A stretch of 35,134 bases of DNA from Betaproteobacteria bacterium (GTDB lineage: Bacteria > Pseudomonadota > Gammaproteobacteria > Burkholderiales > Usitatibacteraceae). Positions within the stretch are counted from its first letter, which is position 1. Each line of letters opens with the position of its first letter. A program made the position numbers and the translations under genes. The stretch spans positions 1 to 35,134 of the forward strand of contig JAABQW010000033.1 in NCBI GenBank assembly GCA_011391275.1. Reading direction: 5' to 3'. Shown in pieces: positions 25,875-32,788 of the stretch. The notes beneath the pieces were generated by a model that was not told the DNA's origin, made no database searches, and saw only the letters and a program-made list of their open reading frames with translations.

Positions 25875-26042
25875 ATGAACCGACTCACCCGACCCCTGCC
25901 GACGCCGTGGAGCGAACGCTTCCGCGACATCTCTTTCCCCCGCCAGACGTCGCCCCGGGCGGACGCGCCGCCGTTCGCCACCCGCCCGGGCATCGCCGCC
26001 CGCTGGAAGCCGCGCGATCGCGTCAGGGTCGCCGGCAACTGA
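25875..26042 (+). CDS. Small basic protein, 55 aa, unknown
   Basis: Begins MNRLTRPLPTPWSERFRDIS and is rich in Pro and Arg, with no membrane segment and no recognisable domain. AAGGA (25860-25864) precedes the ATG at a suitable distance. The ORF starts 23 bp after the -10 of site B, which argues that it is translated. It ends 38 bp before the kinase start. It may be a short leader ORF or a genuine small protein. The open frame extends upstream to 25797, but that would run through the promoter. Confidence 0.4.
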   Translation: MNRLTRPLPTPWSERFRDISFPRQTSPRADAPPFATRPGIAARWKPRDRVRVAGN

Positions 26043-26080
26043 TACCCTTTCCGGCGACTACCCTCCCCACATTGGCCGCC

Positions 26081-27148
26081 GTGAACCGCATCGCGCATCT
26101 TTTCGAGGGACTGACGCTCAAGCGGGTGTTGCTGGTCACCTTCCTGTGCATCTGGGCGGCGGGGGCCACGGTGTGGTTCTTCGCCAACACCTACCTCGAC
26201 CTGCTGGTGAGCGCCCTGTGCGTGGGCTACACAAGCATGGTGCTGTTCACCGTCGCCACCAACGTGCGCGCCCACCGGCTGCCGCGCTGGGTGATCCAGG
26301 TCGCCTCCATCGTCGTGGGCTCCTTCCTCGGGACCACGCTCGCCGGCGTGGTGAAGGGCCGGGATATCGCGACGATGTTCACCGAGCGCTATTACGGCGT
26401 GCTCATTACGATGGGGCTGGGCATCGGCTTCGGGTGCATGGCGCTGTGGGTCTACGTGTTCCGCGAGCGCGAATCGCGCCACGCGGCGGAGCTCGCCCGG
26501 GCCCAGGCCGAGCGCGCGCAGCTCGAGAAGAACGTGCTGCAGGCGCAACTGGCCCTCATGCAGGCGCAGGTCGAGCCGCACTTCCTCTTCAATACGCTTG
26601 CCAACGTCCAGCACCTGGTGGAGACCGACCCGGCCTCGGCCTCGCGGATGCTCGAGAGCCTCATTCAGTACCTGCGCGGCGCCCTCCCGCGCATGCGCGA
26701 GGACACGACCACGGTCGGGCGCGAGCTGGACATGGCGAAGTCCTTCCTCGACATCCACCGCATGCGCATGGGCTCGCGCCTGGATTACGTCGTCGAGGTG
26801 CCCGAGGCGCTGCGCTGCCGCCTCTTCCCGCCGATGATGCTCATCACGCTCGTCGAGAACGCGGTGATCCACGGCGTCGACCCCTGCTGCGAGGCGGGCA
26901 CGATCACGATCCGCGCCTCCGAGCAGGACGGAAAGCTGCGCTTCTCGGTGGCCGACACCGGCCAGGGCATCTCGCCGAAGAAGGGCACGGGGGTCGGGCT
27001 CGTCAACATCCGCGAGCGGTTGAAGGCGCTCTACGGGGGTAGCGCGCGCCTGGTGATCGAGGAGAATGTGCCGCGCGGCGTGGTGGCGACCATCGAGGTG
27101 GACGTGCCAGCGGACCCCGTTGCCGCGCCGGCCGCGAAAGCGGCATGA
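26081..27148 (+). CDS. LytS/YpdA-type sensor histidine kinase (pair 1)
   Basis: 355 aa. Four membrane helices (about 15-35, 38-60, 70-90, 106-127) with very short loops and no periplasmic sensor domain are followed by a cytoplasmic coiled coil (130-162). The His_kinase box is QVEPHFLFNTLANVQ with phospho-acceptor His167; the ATPase domain shows LVENAVIHG (N box), DTGQGIS and GVGLVNIRERL (G boxes). The start is GTG at 26081; no good ribosome-binding site is seen, and no in-frame ATG exists before the first helix. Its partner regulator starts 9 bp downstream. With so little outside the membrane it probably senses a membrane event or a small membrane partner. Confidence 0.87.
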   Translation: MNRIAHLFEGLTLKRVLLVTFLCIWAAGATVWFFANTYLDLLVSALCVGYTSMVLFTVATNVRAHRLPRWVIQVASIVVGSFLGTTLAGVVKGRDIATMFTERYYGVLITMGLGIGFGCMALWVYVFRERESRHAAELARAQAERAQLEKNVLQAQLALMQAQVEPHFLFNTLANVQHLVETDPASASRMLESLIQYLRGALPRMREDTTTVGRELDMAKSFLDIHRMRMGSRLDYVVEVPEALRCRLFPPMMLITLVENAVIHGVDPCCEAGTITIRASEQDGKLRFSVADTGQGISPKKGTGVGLVNIRERLKALYGGSARLVIEENVPRGVVATIEVDVPADPVAAPAAKAA

Positions 27149-27157
27149 TGCCCGCCC

Positions 27158-27937
27158 ATGGGAGCCCCGACCGCCGTACTCGCCGATGACGAGCCCTTGC
27201 TGCGGGCGCAACTGCGCACGCGGCTTGCCCGGCTCTGGCCCGAGCTCGTGGTCGTCCACGAGATGGAGAACGGCCGCGACATCGAGCAGGTGATCGCGGC
27301 GCACGCCCCGCGCCTTTTCTTCCTGGACATCCACATGCCCGGGGTCAACGGGCTGGAGGCGGCGCGCACGATCGGCAAGCGTGCCCACGTGGTCTTTGTC
27401 ACCGCCTTCGACCAGTACGCGGTGGAGGCCTTCGAGCAGGGCGCCATCGACTACGTCCTGAAGCCCTTCAACGAGGAGCGGCTCGCCAGCACCGTGGAAC
27501 GCCTTCGGGAGCGGCTTTCGGCGGGCGCGCCGCAGGCCGCGGAAGAGGACGACGAGCGGGTGATGGCACTGGTCGAGCGGCTGGCCGGCCGCCTCGCCCC
27601 CCACGCCGCCGACCACCTGCGGTGGATCAAGGCGAGCGTGGGGCAGAACGTGCGCCTGATCCCGGTGGAGGAGGTGCTCTTCTTCCAGTCCGACGAGAAG
27701 TACACCCGGGTGGTGACGGCGGATGCGGAGACGCTCATCCGCAAGCCCATCAAGGAGCTCCTGGACGAGCTGGACCCCGACAAGTTCTGGCAGGTGCACC
27801 GCGCCACCATCGTGAACGTGGATGCCATCGCGTCCGTCCGCCGCGGCCTCAAGGACCAGGCGGAGATCGCCCTCAAGGGCCACCGCGAGACGCTCATCGT
27901 CTCGCGCAATTTCACCCACCTTTTCAAGCAGATGTAA
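27158..27937 (+). CDS. LytTR-family response regulator (pair 1)
   Basis: 259 aa. The receiver domain (about 1-120) has acidic pocket ADDEP (10-11), phospho-acceptor Asp57 in LFFLDIHMPG, Thr82 and Lys102 in DYVLKPF. The LytTR DNA-binding domain (about 150-255) has RWIKASVGQNVRLIPVEEV, FFQSDEKYTRVV and QVHRATIVNVDAI, ending SRNFTHLFKQM. LytTR proteins bind pairs of roughly 10-bp direct repeats, which fits sites A-C around it. It is closely similar to the regulator at 30494. Confidence 0.93.
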   Translation: MGAPTAVLADDEPLLRAQLRTRLARLWPELVVVHEMENGRDIEQVIAAHAPRLFFLDIHMPGVNGLEAARTIGKRAHVVFVTAFDQYAVEAFEQGAIDYVLKPFNEERLASTVERLRERLSAGAPQAAEEDDERVMALVERLAGRLAPHAADHLRWIKASVGQNVRLIPVEEVLFFQSDEKYTRVVTADAETLIRKPIKELLDELDPDKFWQVHRATIVNVDAIASVRRGLKDQAEIALKGHRETLIVSRNFTHLFKQM

Positions 27938-27940
27938 CCC

Positions 27941-28015
27941 GCAAAAAAAGGGGTCAGATCCCTTTTCGCCGCGCTCGCCCGGGCGACCCGAAAAAGGGAT
28001 CTGACCCCTTTTTGC
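27941..28015. repeat. Inverted pair of GGGATCTGACCCC palindromic repeats
   Basis: GCAAAAAAAGGGGTCAGATC... (27941-27966) faces its near-exact inverse (27991-28015, AAAAAGGGATCTGACCCCTT...TTTGC), with a 24-base GC-rich spacer containing GCCCGGGC. It begins 4 bp after the regulator stop, and the final T5 could make it a terminator for pair 1. The same unit occurs singly at 2967-2997. Confidence 0.85.
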
Positions 28016-28048
28016 GCAGGAACCGCCTCCATTCCAGCGGCCGCCCCT

Positions 28049-28117
28049 GCATTTCGCCCCCCGATTCCTGCAATCCGGCGCCTGGCCGTCGCCCCGGGCG
28101 AGCGGCTCCCCTAGTCT
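28049..28117 (+). promoter_or_regulatory. Site C: LytTR-type direct repeats plus -10 element
   Basis: GCATTTCGCC (28049) and GCAATCCGGC (28070) are spaced 21 bp; TAGTCT (28112) lies 42 bp after the second copy, as in sites A and B. After the -10 both A and C continue GGC (TAATCTGGC, TAGTCTGGC). The site is 53 bp upstream of the 36-aa membrane-protein gene and should also supply the second LytS/LytTR pair. Confidence 0.65.
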
Positions 28118-28169
28118 GGCCCCATCGAGGCCCCTTCCCGGGGCCCAAATGCCAACAGGGGGCCGCACC

Positions 28170-28280
28170 ATGATGTTCCTCGAAGCGCTCGGGCCGTCGC
28201 TGTCCACGATGTTCCTCTTCTTCGGCGTGCTGATGCTCTCGCTCGCCATCGCCGCGGTGTCGGTCCTCGAGGACTACTGA
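28170..28280 (+). CDS. 36-aa membrane peptide, unknown function
   Basis: Translation begins MMFLEALGPSLSTMFLFFGV and ends AVSVLEDY, nearly all one membrane helix (about 9-31) with an acidic C-terminus. AGGGGG lies 8 bases before the ATG; a second ATG is the next codon. It sits between LytTR site C and the second kinase gene (53-bp gap), mirroring the small membrane genes next to site A. Too short for a domain call; reality is supported by the promoter geometry, the ribosome-binding site and the coherent helix. Confidence 0.6.
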   Translation: MMFLEALGPSLSTMFLFFGVLMLSLAIAAVSVLEDY

Positions 28281-28332
28281 CCGGCGCGGCCCTTCCGGGT
28301 ATCTTCCGGGGGCGCCGCCGCCGCCAACCCCC

Positions 28333-30483
28333 ATGAAACCCTTCTCCGACCTCATCCACCGCACGCCCTGGTGGGCCCTCATCCTGGGCGGCGCCGCCAC
28401 GCTCGCGGCGCTCGCGCTGTTCGTCACCCCCTTCCACCTCATCGAGTACCGCAAGGAGGGCGCCACCCCCGAGGAAAACCGCGCCATCAAGCGCGAGATC
28501 GACAACACCTTCGCGGAAGGCGCGCTCGGCGTGGCGAGGAGCGCCATCCTCACCCTGCGCGGGGCCACCACGGATCCCGCCCGCCTCGCGGAGCTCGACG
28601 GCGCCCTGGCGGAACTCGACAGCGCGCGCTCCGAGCTGCGCGAAGCCGACCGCGAAATCCGGCGTGCCAAGCGCGAGGCGATCGACAACGCCCGCGACGT
28701 CACGCGCGAGGCGGTCACCGCCATCGAGGAGGCGCGCCGCAGCGCCGAGCAGGCACTCAAGGACGCCGGGCTCGAGGACGAGAAGGTGAGCCGGGCGCTC
28801 GACCAGTCCCTCAAGTTGGCGCGCGAGGCCGAGGAAGAGGCCAGGAAGGCGACCGCCAAGGACGGCAAGCCCGCCGACGAGCGCAAGCGCATCGTCATCG
28901 GCCTGGGCAGCGACAAGGACAAGCCGCTTCTCGACATCGACGTCTCGAAGGCCGCACCCGGCGAGAAGCGGCGCATGGAGATCCGCACGCCCGGTTCCGG
29001 CAGCGGCGTCGTGATCGACCTCGACGGGGCGACCAAGGGCAAGGCGGCGGTGCCGCCCGTCCCCCCCGTCCCGCCGGTGCCCGGCGGCATCCAGCCTCCC
29101 GAGCCGCCCGCACCCCCCGCGATCACCATCGCGGAACTGCCGCCGGAAGTGCGCGCGCAGATCCGCCACAACGTGAGCGGCGACCTGAAGAAGATCGGCG
29201 TGGGAGCAGCCCTCGTGCTGCTCTTCATCCCGCTCTTCATCCTGGCCGTCGTCGCCAAGTTCTTCATCGACCGCTCGCGCGCCGCACAGCGCATGGCCGA
29301 CCTCAAGCGCAAGGAGGCCGAGTACCACCTCATGAGCCGGCAGGTGACGGAGGCGAAGCTGCAGGCGCTGCAGGCGCAAGTGGAGCCGCACTTCCTCTAC
29401 AACACGCTCGCCAACGTGCAGGCCCTCACCGAGGTGGATCCGGCGCGGGCCAACGTCATGGTGGGCCACCTCATCCAGTACCTGAGGAGCGCGCTGCCGA
29501 AGATGCGCGAGTCGATCTCCACCGTGGGGCAGGAGGTCGAGCTGGTGCGCGCCTACCTCAACATCCTGCAGATGCGCATGGGCAAGCGCCTCGCCTTCGA
29601 CATCGCGGTGCCCGAGAGCCTGCTCGCCACACCCTTCCCGCCGCTGATGCTGCCCTCGCTCGTCGAGAACGCCATCAAGCACGGCCTGGAGCCGCAGCGT
29701 GAGGGCGGCACCGTGATCATCACGGCGCAGGCGCAGGACGGGCGCCTGCGGCTCGTCGTCTCGGACACCGGCCGCGGCTTCGGCGAGACGGTGGGCGCGG
29801 GCGTGGGCCTGGAGAACATCCGCGAGCGCCTGCGCGCCCTCTACGGCGAGTCGGCGAAGCTCACGCTGGAGTCGAACTCGCCCAACGGCGTCATCGCGAC
29901 CATCGAGGTGCCGATGGACGGGCTGCGTGCCCCCGCGGCCGCGCCCGGCGCCGAGGGGCCCGCGCAGCCCGCACAGCCGCAGACCAAGGCGGGCAAGGTC
30001 CTCTCCGCCGTGGGCACGGCCGAACGCACGTGGAGGAAGACCCTTTCCTTCGCCTTCGTCGCGATGGTCGTCGTGGCGGCCGTCATCTCGGGCCTGCTCG
30101 TCTTCGGCGTGTTCATGGGCGAGGTGCCGATCCAGGTGGGCTCGGAGGCGATCACCGGCCCCGGCGGCGCGCTGCTGGGCGCGGTGGGGATCGCGATCGC
30201 GTTCGTGGCGGTGGTGGTCGTGCTGGCCGTGGTGACCGCGATCATCTACGGGCTGGGCTGGCTCTTCCTGGGGCTCGCGATCTTCATCCCGATCGTGGTC
30301 GTGATCGCCGTCTCGCCCGCGTTGGCGCCCGTGATCCTGCTGATCCTCGTCATCTGGTGGATCTTCCGCAAGAAGAAGCCGCCGGAGAAGGCGCCGGAGG
30401 AACGGGTGGAGCCGGTGCTGCAGGTACCACCGTCGCCGCCCGCCCCGCCGCCGATACCCGGGGAAGACCGCCCGGCCGGTTAG
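28333..30483 (+). CDS. LytS-type sensor histidine kinase with coiled coil and C-terminal membrane domain (pair 2)
   Basis: 716 aa, twice the size of the first kinase. Order: membrane helix (13-33); outside region with a long charged coiled coil (about 83-178) and a Pro-rich stretch (240-262, repeated PPVPPVPPVP); second helix (288-310); short cytoplasmic coiled coil; His_kinase box QVEPHFLYNTLANVQ with His353; ATPase domain with LVENAIKHG, DTGRGFG and GVGLENIRERL. After a linker, two or three further membrane segments (about 571-594, 613-640, 642-678) and a basic, Pro-rich tail. Membrane segments after the catalytic domain are unusual in this family. The kinase core is closely similar to that of pair 1. 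RR2 follows 10 bp later. Confidence 0.87.
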   Translation: MKPFSDLIHRTPWWALILGGAATLAALALFVTPFHLIEYRKEGATPEENRAIKREIDNTFAEGALGVARSAILTLRGATTDPARLAELDGALAELDSARSELREADREIRRAKREAIDNARDVTREAVTAIEEARRSAEQALKDAGLEDEKVSRALDQSLKLAREAEEEARKATAKDGKPADERKRIVIGLGSDKDKPLLDIDVSKAAPGEKRRMEIRTPGSGSGVVIDLDGATKGKAAVPPVPPVPPVPGGIQPPEPPAPPAITIAELPPEVRAQIRHNVSGDLKKIGVGAALVLLFIPLFILAVVAKFFIDRSRAAQRMADLKRKEAEYHLMSRQVTEAKLQALQAQVEPHFLYNTLANVQALTEVDPARANVMVGHLIQYLRSALPKMRESISTVGQEVELVRAYLNILQMRMGKRLAFDIAVPESLLATPFPPLMLPSLVENAIKHGLEPQREGGTVIITAQAQDGRLRLVVSDTGRGFGETVGAGVGLENIRERLRALYGESAKLTLESNSPNGVIATIEVPMDGLRAPAAAPGAEGPAQPAQPQTKAGKVLSAVGTAERTWRKTLSFAFVAMVVVAAVISGLLVFGVFMGEVPIQVGSEAITGPGGALLGAVGIAIAFVAVVVVLAVVTAIIYGLGWLFLGLAIFIPIVVVIAVSPALAPVILLILVIWWIFRKKKPPEKAPEERVEPVLQVPPSPPAPPPIPGEDRPAG

Positions 30484-30486
30484 AAT
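30481..30486 (+). promoter_or_regulatory. Possible internal -10 (TAGAAT) overlapping the kinase stop codon
   Basis: GGTTAGAATCGCGGGC places TAGAAT across the stop codon of the kinase and 7 bp before the regulator ATG. If used, the message would begin at or next to the ATG (leaderless). It is the same TAGAATCGCGG string as before ubiB. There is no visible -35, so this remains weak. Confidence 0.3.
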
Positions 30487-30493
30487 CGCGGGC

Positions 30494-31252
30494 ATGGCGA
30501 ACCCCACCGCGATACTGGCAGAAGACGAACCGATCCTGCGCGCCCAGCTCCAGGCCAAGCTCGCGAAGCTGTGGCCCGAGCTGGAGGTGATTGCCTCCGT
30601 GGAGGACGGCGCCGCCGCGCTGGAGGCGCTGGAGGACCGCGCGCCCGACTTCATGTTCCTCGACATCCAGATGCCGGAGATGACGGGCGTGGAGGTGGCG
30701 CGGCACGTTGGAGCGCGCGCGCATGTGGTGTTCGTGACGGCCTACGACCAGTACGCCATCCAGGCCTTCGAGACGGGCGCGGTGGACTACATCCTCAAGC
30801 CCTACACCGACGAGCGGCTCGCCGTCACCGTGGAGCGCCTGAAGGCCAAGCTCGCGACCCCGCCGCCGGATCTCAACGCCATCGTCTCGCGGCTCGCCTC
30901 GCAGCTTCGCGGCGGCGCGGCCAAGGAGAAGCTGCAGTGGATCAAGGCGAGCTTCGGGCAGAACCTGCGCCTGATTCCCGTGGCGGACGTCCTCTTCTTC
31001 CACTCCGATGAAAAGTACACGCGCGTGGTGACGGCGGAGGCCGAGGCGCTCATCAAGACACCCATCAGGGAGCTCCTCGACGGCCTCGACCCAGAGGTGT
31101 TCTGGCAGATCCACCGCTCGGTGATCGTCAACGTGAACGCCATCGCGGGCGTGACGCGCGACTTCCGCGGCCAGGCGCACATCAAGATCAAGGGCAAGGA
31201 CGAGACACTCACCGTCTCGCGCATCTACTCCCACCTCTTCAAGCAGATGTAA
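30494..31252 (+). CDS. LytTR-family response regulator (pair 2)
   Basis: 252 aa. Receiver domain with AEDEP (10-11), phospho-acceptor Asp57 in FMFLDIQMPE, VTAYDQYAIQAFETGAVDY and Lys102 in YILKPYTDE. The LytTR domain (about 145-250) has QWIKASFGQNLRLIPVADV, FFHSDEKYTRVV and QIHRSVIVNVNAI, ending SHLFKQM. Identity with the first regulator is high over the whole length, including the DNA-contacting part, so the two may recognise the same repeats. This points to tandem duplication of a kinase-regulator cassette followed by divergence of the sensor part. Confidence 0.93.
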   Translation: MANPTAILAEDEPILRAQLQAKLAKLWPELEVIASVEDGAAALEALEDRAPDFMFLDIQMPEMTGVEVARHVGARAHVVFVTAYDQYAIQAFETGAVDYILKPYTDERLAVTVERLKAKLATPPPDLNAIVSRLASQLRGGAAKEKLQWIKASFGQNLRLIPVADVLFFHSDEKYTRVVTAEAEALIKTPIRELLDGLDPEVFWQIHRSVIVNVNAIAGVTRDFRGQAHIKIKGKDETLTVSRIYSHLFKQM

Positions 31253-31384
31253 CGCCAAGGGTTCCGGAGCGGCGTACGACAGGGGCAAGTCGGCGACCGA
31301 TCTTCCGAAAGACGCCTCTAGCAGTGCTCCCCTGACGGCCCGGCGGGCGAGTCGAAACGTGGTTCCTCGTTCATGAGCATGGCT

Positions 31385-31412
31385 TTGCAACTATACGCAA
31401 CTTGCGTATACT
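31385..31412 (+). promoter_or_regulatory. Toxin-antitoxin promoter with palindromic operator
   Basis: TTGCAA (31385) and TATACT (31407) form a good sigma-70 promoter with a 16-bp spacer. TATACGCAA (31392-31400) and TTGCGTATA (31402-31410) are perfect inverted repeats around one C and overlap both spacer and -10, ideal for repression by the HTH antitoxin. The start point would fall at or next to the toxin ATG. The rest of the gap 31253-31384 shows nothing recognisable. Confidence 0.75.
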
Positions 31413-31418
31413 GCACCC

Positions 31419-31760
31419 ATGAAGGCCGTATTCGTCGAGCTTCCAGCGTTTGCGCGCCACCGCGCCGATTACCTCGACGACCCTGCCTTCGCCCGGTTGC
31501 AGGTCGAACTGATGAAGAACCCCGAAGCCGGTGATCTCATCAGGGATTCCGGCGGACTGCGCAAGCTTCGGTTTGCCGATGCAAGACGCGGAAAGGGAAA
31601 GAGAGGCGGTCTGCGGGTGATCTACTACTGGTGGGATTCGGGTAGCCAGTTCTGGCTATTCACGGTCTACGACAAGGATCAGGCCGATGACCTGTCTTCT
31701 GGGCAGCGCAGAACGCTCAAGGCACTGATGAAGGCTGAACTGGAAGCGAGGAGCAGATGA
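31419..31760 (+). CDS. RelE/HigB-family toxin
   Basis: 113 aa. Typical of RelE/ParE-fold mRNA interferase toxins of the HigB/NadS-partner branch: ELPAFARHRADYLDDPAFAR at the start, a NPEAGDLIRDSGGLRKLRFA segment, basic RRGKGKRGGLRVIYYWWDSG and FWLFTVYDKDQADDLSSGQR. The basic and aromatic residues of the RGKGKRGGLRVIYY strand are the expected RNA-contact face. No ribosome-binding site precedes the ATG and the promoter -10 ends 6 bp upstream, so the message may be leaderless. Base composition is visibly lower in GC than neighbours, suggesting acquisition. Confidence 0.88.
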   Translation: MKAVFVELPAFARHRADYLDDPAFARLQVELMKNPEAGDLIRDSGGLRKLRFADARRGKGKRGGLRVIYYWWDSGSQFWLFTVYDKDQADDLSSGQRRTLKALMKAELEARSR

Positions 31761-32107
31761 TGAATCCGAAGGCAAAGTCGGTCAGAGGGCGCGGGCCGAA
31801 GCGCGATGTATTCGCGGAGCTCAAGGAGGGCATGGACGCCCTGGCGGCCGCCCGCGAGGGAAAGGTGACGCTCAGAACCCATACCGTCGAAGTCAAACCG
31901 GCACCAACCCTTTCTCCCGGAGAACTAGTTCGCGTTCGAGAGGACTTGCACATTTCTCGCGCCGTGTTTGCCGCTTACCTGCGGACGAATGTCCGGACGC
32001 TGGAGAACTGGGAACAGGGGCGAGCGAAGCCTAACGCGCAGGCGGCGTTGCTTATCAGTCTCGTCAAGCAGTTTCCCGACACGGTCCAGAGGCTCGCTGC
32101 CATCTGA
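31757..32107 (+). CDS. Xre/HigA-like (NadS-type) antitoxin and autorepressor
   Basis: 116 aa. The N-terminal half (FAELKEGMDALAAAREGKVT) should wrap the toxin; the C-terminal half (about 52-112) is a Cro/C1-type HTH with LVRVREDLHISRAVFAAYL, the diagnostic RTLENWEQGRAKPNAQA and a closing LISLVKQFPDTVQRL. Starts at ATG 31757, overlapping the toxin stop (ATGA), with toxin first as in HigBA-type operons. It probably binds the 31392-31410 palindrome. Its closest alternative name is a plain helix-turn-helix regulator, but the operon layout makes antitoxin clear. Confidence 0.88.
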   Translation: MMNPKAKSVRGRGPKRDVFAELKEGMDALAAAREGKVTLRTHTVEVKPAPTLSPGELVRVREDLHISRAVFAAYLRTNVRTLENWEQGRAKPNAQAALLISLVKQFPDTVQRLAAI

Positions 32108-32116
32108 CGGCAGCGG

Positions 32117-32200
32117 AATGCGTCGACGACGCGGATCTACACCAGGGTGTCCATCGCCCGGCTCAAGGCCGTTCACGAGGCGACGCATCCGGCGCGGTGA
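32117..32200 (+). pseudogene. C-terminal scrap of a tyrosine recombinase (phage-type integrase)
   Basis: Ten bases after the antitoxin stop, 27 codons read NASTTRIYTRVSIARLKA and then VHEATHPAR before a TGA. This is the standard end of XerC/D-like integrases (GHxSxxTTxIYTxVS...LKxxHxxTHP), including the catalytic Tyr (codon 32138-32140). Everything upstream of it is gone. It marks a decayed mobile element at this site and is not a functional gene. The remaining bases to 32231 hold nothing else recognisable. Confidence 0.7.
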
Positions 32201-32231
32201 ACCTTTCGCCGCAGGCGGCCGTGCCGCGAAT

Positions 32232-32237
32232 TACAAT
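32232..32237 (+). promoter_or_regulatory. Putative -10 (TACAAT) for the gamma-carbonic anhydrase gene
   Basis: AATTACAATGGCGGC stands out in GC-rich DNA 29 bp before the ATG. The -35 region is not recognisable. Confidence 0.45.
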
Positions 32238-32266
32238 GGCGGCAACTTTCCCGAACGGCCCGCCCG

Positions 32267-32788
32267 ATGATCTACGAACTCGCCGACCGCAAGCCCGTCC
32301 TCGAAGGCGACAACTTCGTCGCCCCCAACGCCGCCGTCATCGGCTCGGTGCTCATGAAGAAGGGCGCCAACGTGTGGTTCGGCTGCACCCTGCGCGGCGA
32401 CAACGAGCTCATCACGCTCGGCGAGAACGTGAACGTGCAGGACGGCTCGGTGATCCACACCGACCTGGGCATCCCGGTCGTGCTGGAGAGGAACGTGAGC
32501 GTGGGCCACATGGTGATGCTGCACGGCTGCACCATCGGCGAGAACTCCCTCATCGGCATCGGCGCCATCATCCTCAACCGCGCCGTCATCGGGAAGAACT
32601 GCCTCATCGGCGCCGGCGCCCTGGTGCCCGAGGGCAAGCACATCCCCGACGGCTCGCTCGTGCTGGGCGTGCCCGGCAAGGTCGTGCGCCACATGACCGA
32701 GGCGGATATCGCCAACAACGCCTGGATCGCGGAGCACTACGTCGAGCGCTCCGGGGCGTACCGCGCGGGGCTGAAGCCTGTCGGCTAG
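32267..32788 (+). CDS. Gamma-carbonic anhydrase-like hexapeptide-repeat protein
   Basis: 173 aa forming a left-handed beta-helix trimer subunit. Zinc ligands of the gamma class are visible: His64 in SVIHTDLGIP, His81 and His86 in VGHMVMLHGC. Typical strings include NVWFGCTLRGDNE, GENVNVQDGSVIH, GENSLIGIGAIILN and LVLGVPGKVVRHM. The closest named relatives are YrdA and PaaY; true carbonic anhydrase activity varies because the catalytic Glu loop is missing in many. Function is therefore carbonic anhydrase or a related thioesterase-like role, cytoplasmic. The VanZ-family gene overlaps or follows immediately. Confidence 0.9.
   Translation: MIYELADRKPVLEGDNFVAPNAAVIGSVLMKKGANVWFGCTLRGDNELITLGENVNVQDGSVIHTDLGIPVVLERNVSVGHMVMLHGCTIGENSLIGIGAIILNRAVIGKNCLIGAGALVPEGKHIPDGSLVLGVPGKVVRHMTEADIANNAWIAEHYVERSGAYRAGLKPVG

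Noticed and set aside
25772-28249. 825-codon minus-strand open frame opposite the first kinase-regulator pair
   Set aside because: Mirror of third-position GC bias; the plus strand carries complete catalytic motifs. Its KGSDPFF-like peptides come from the palindromic repeats.
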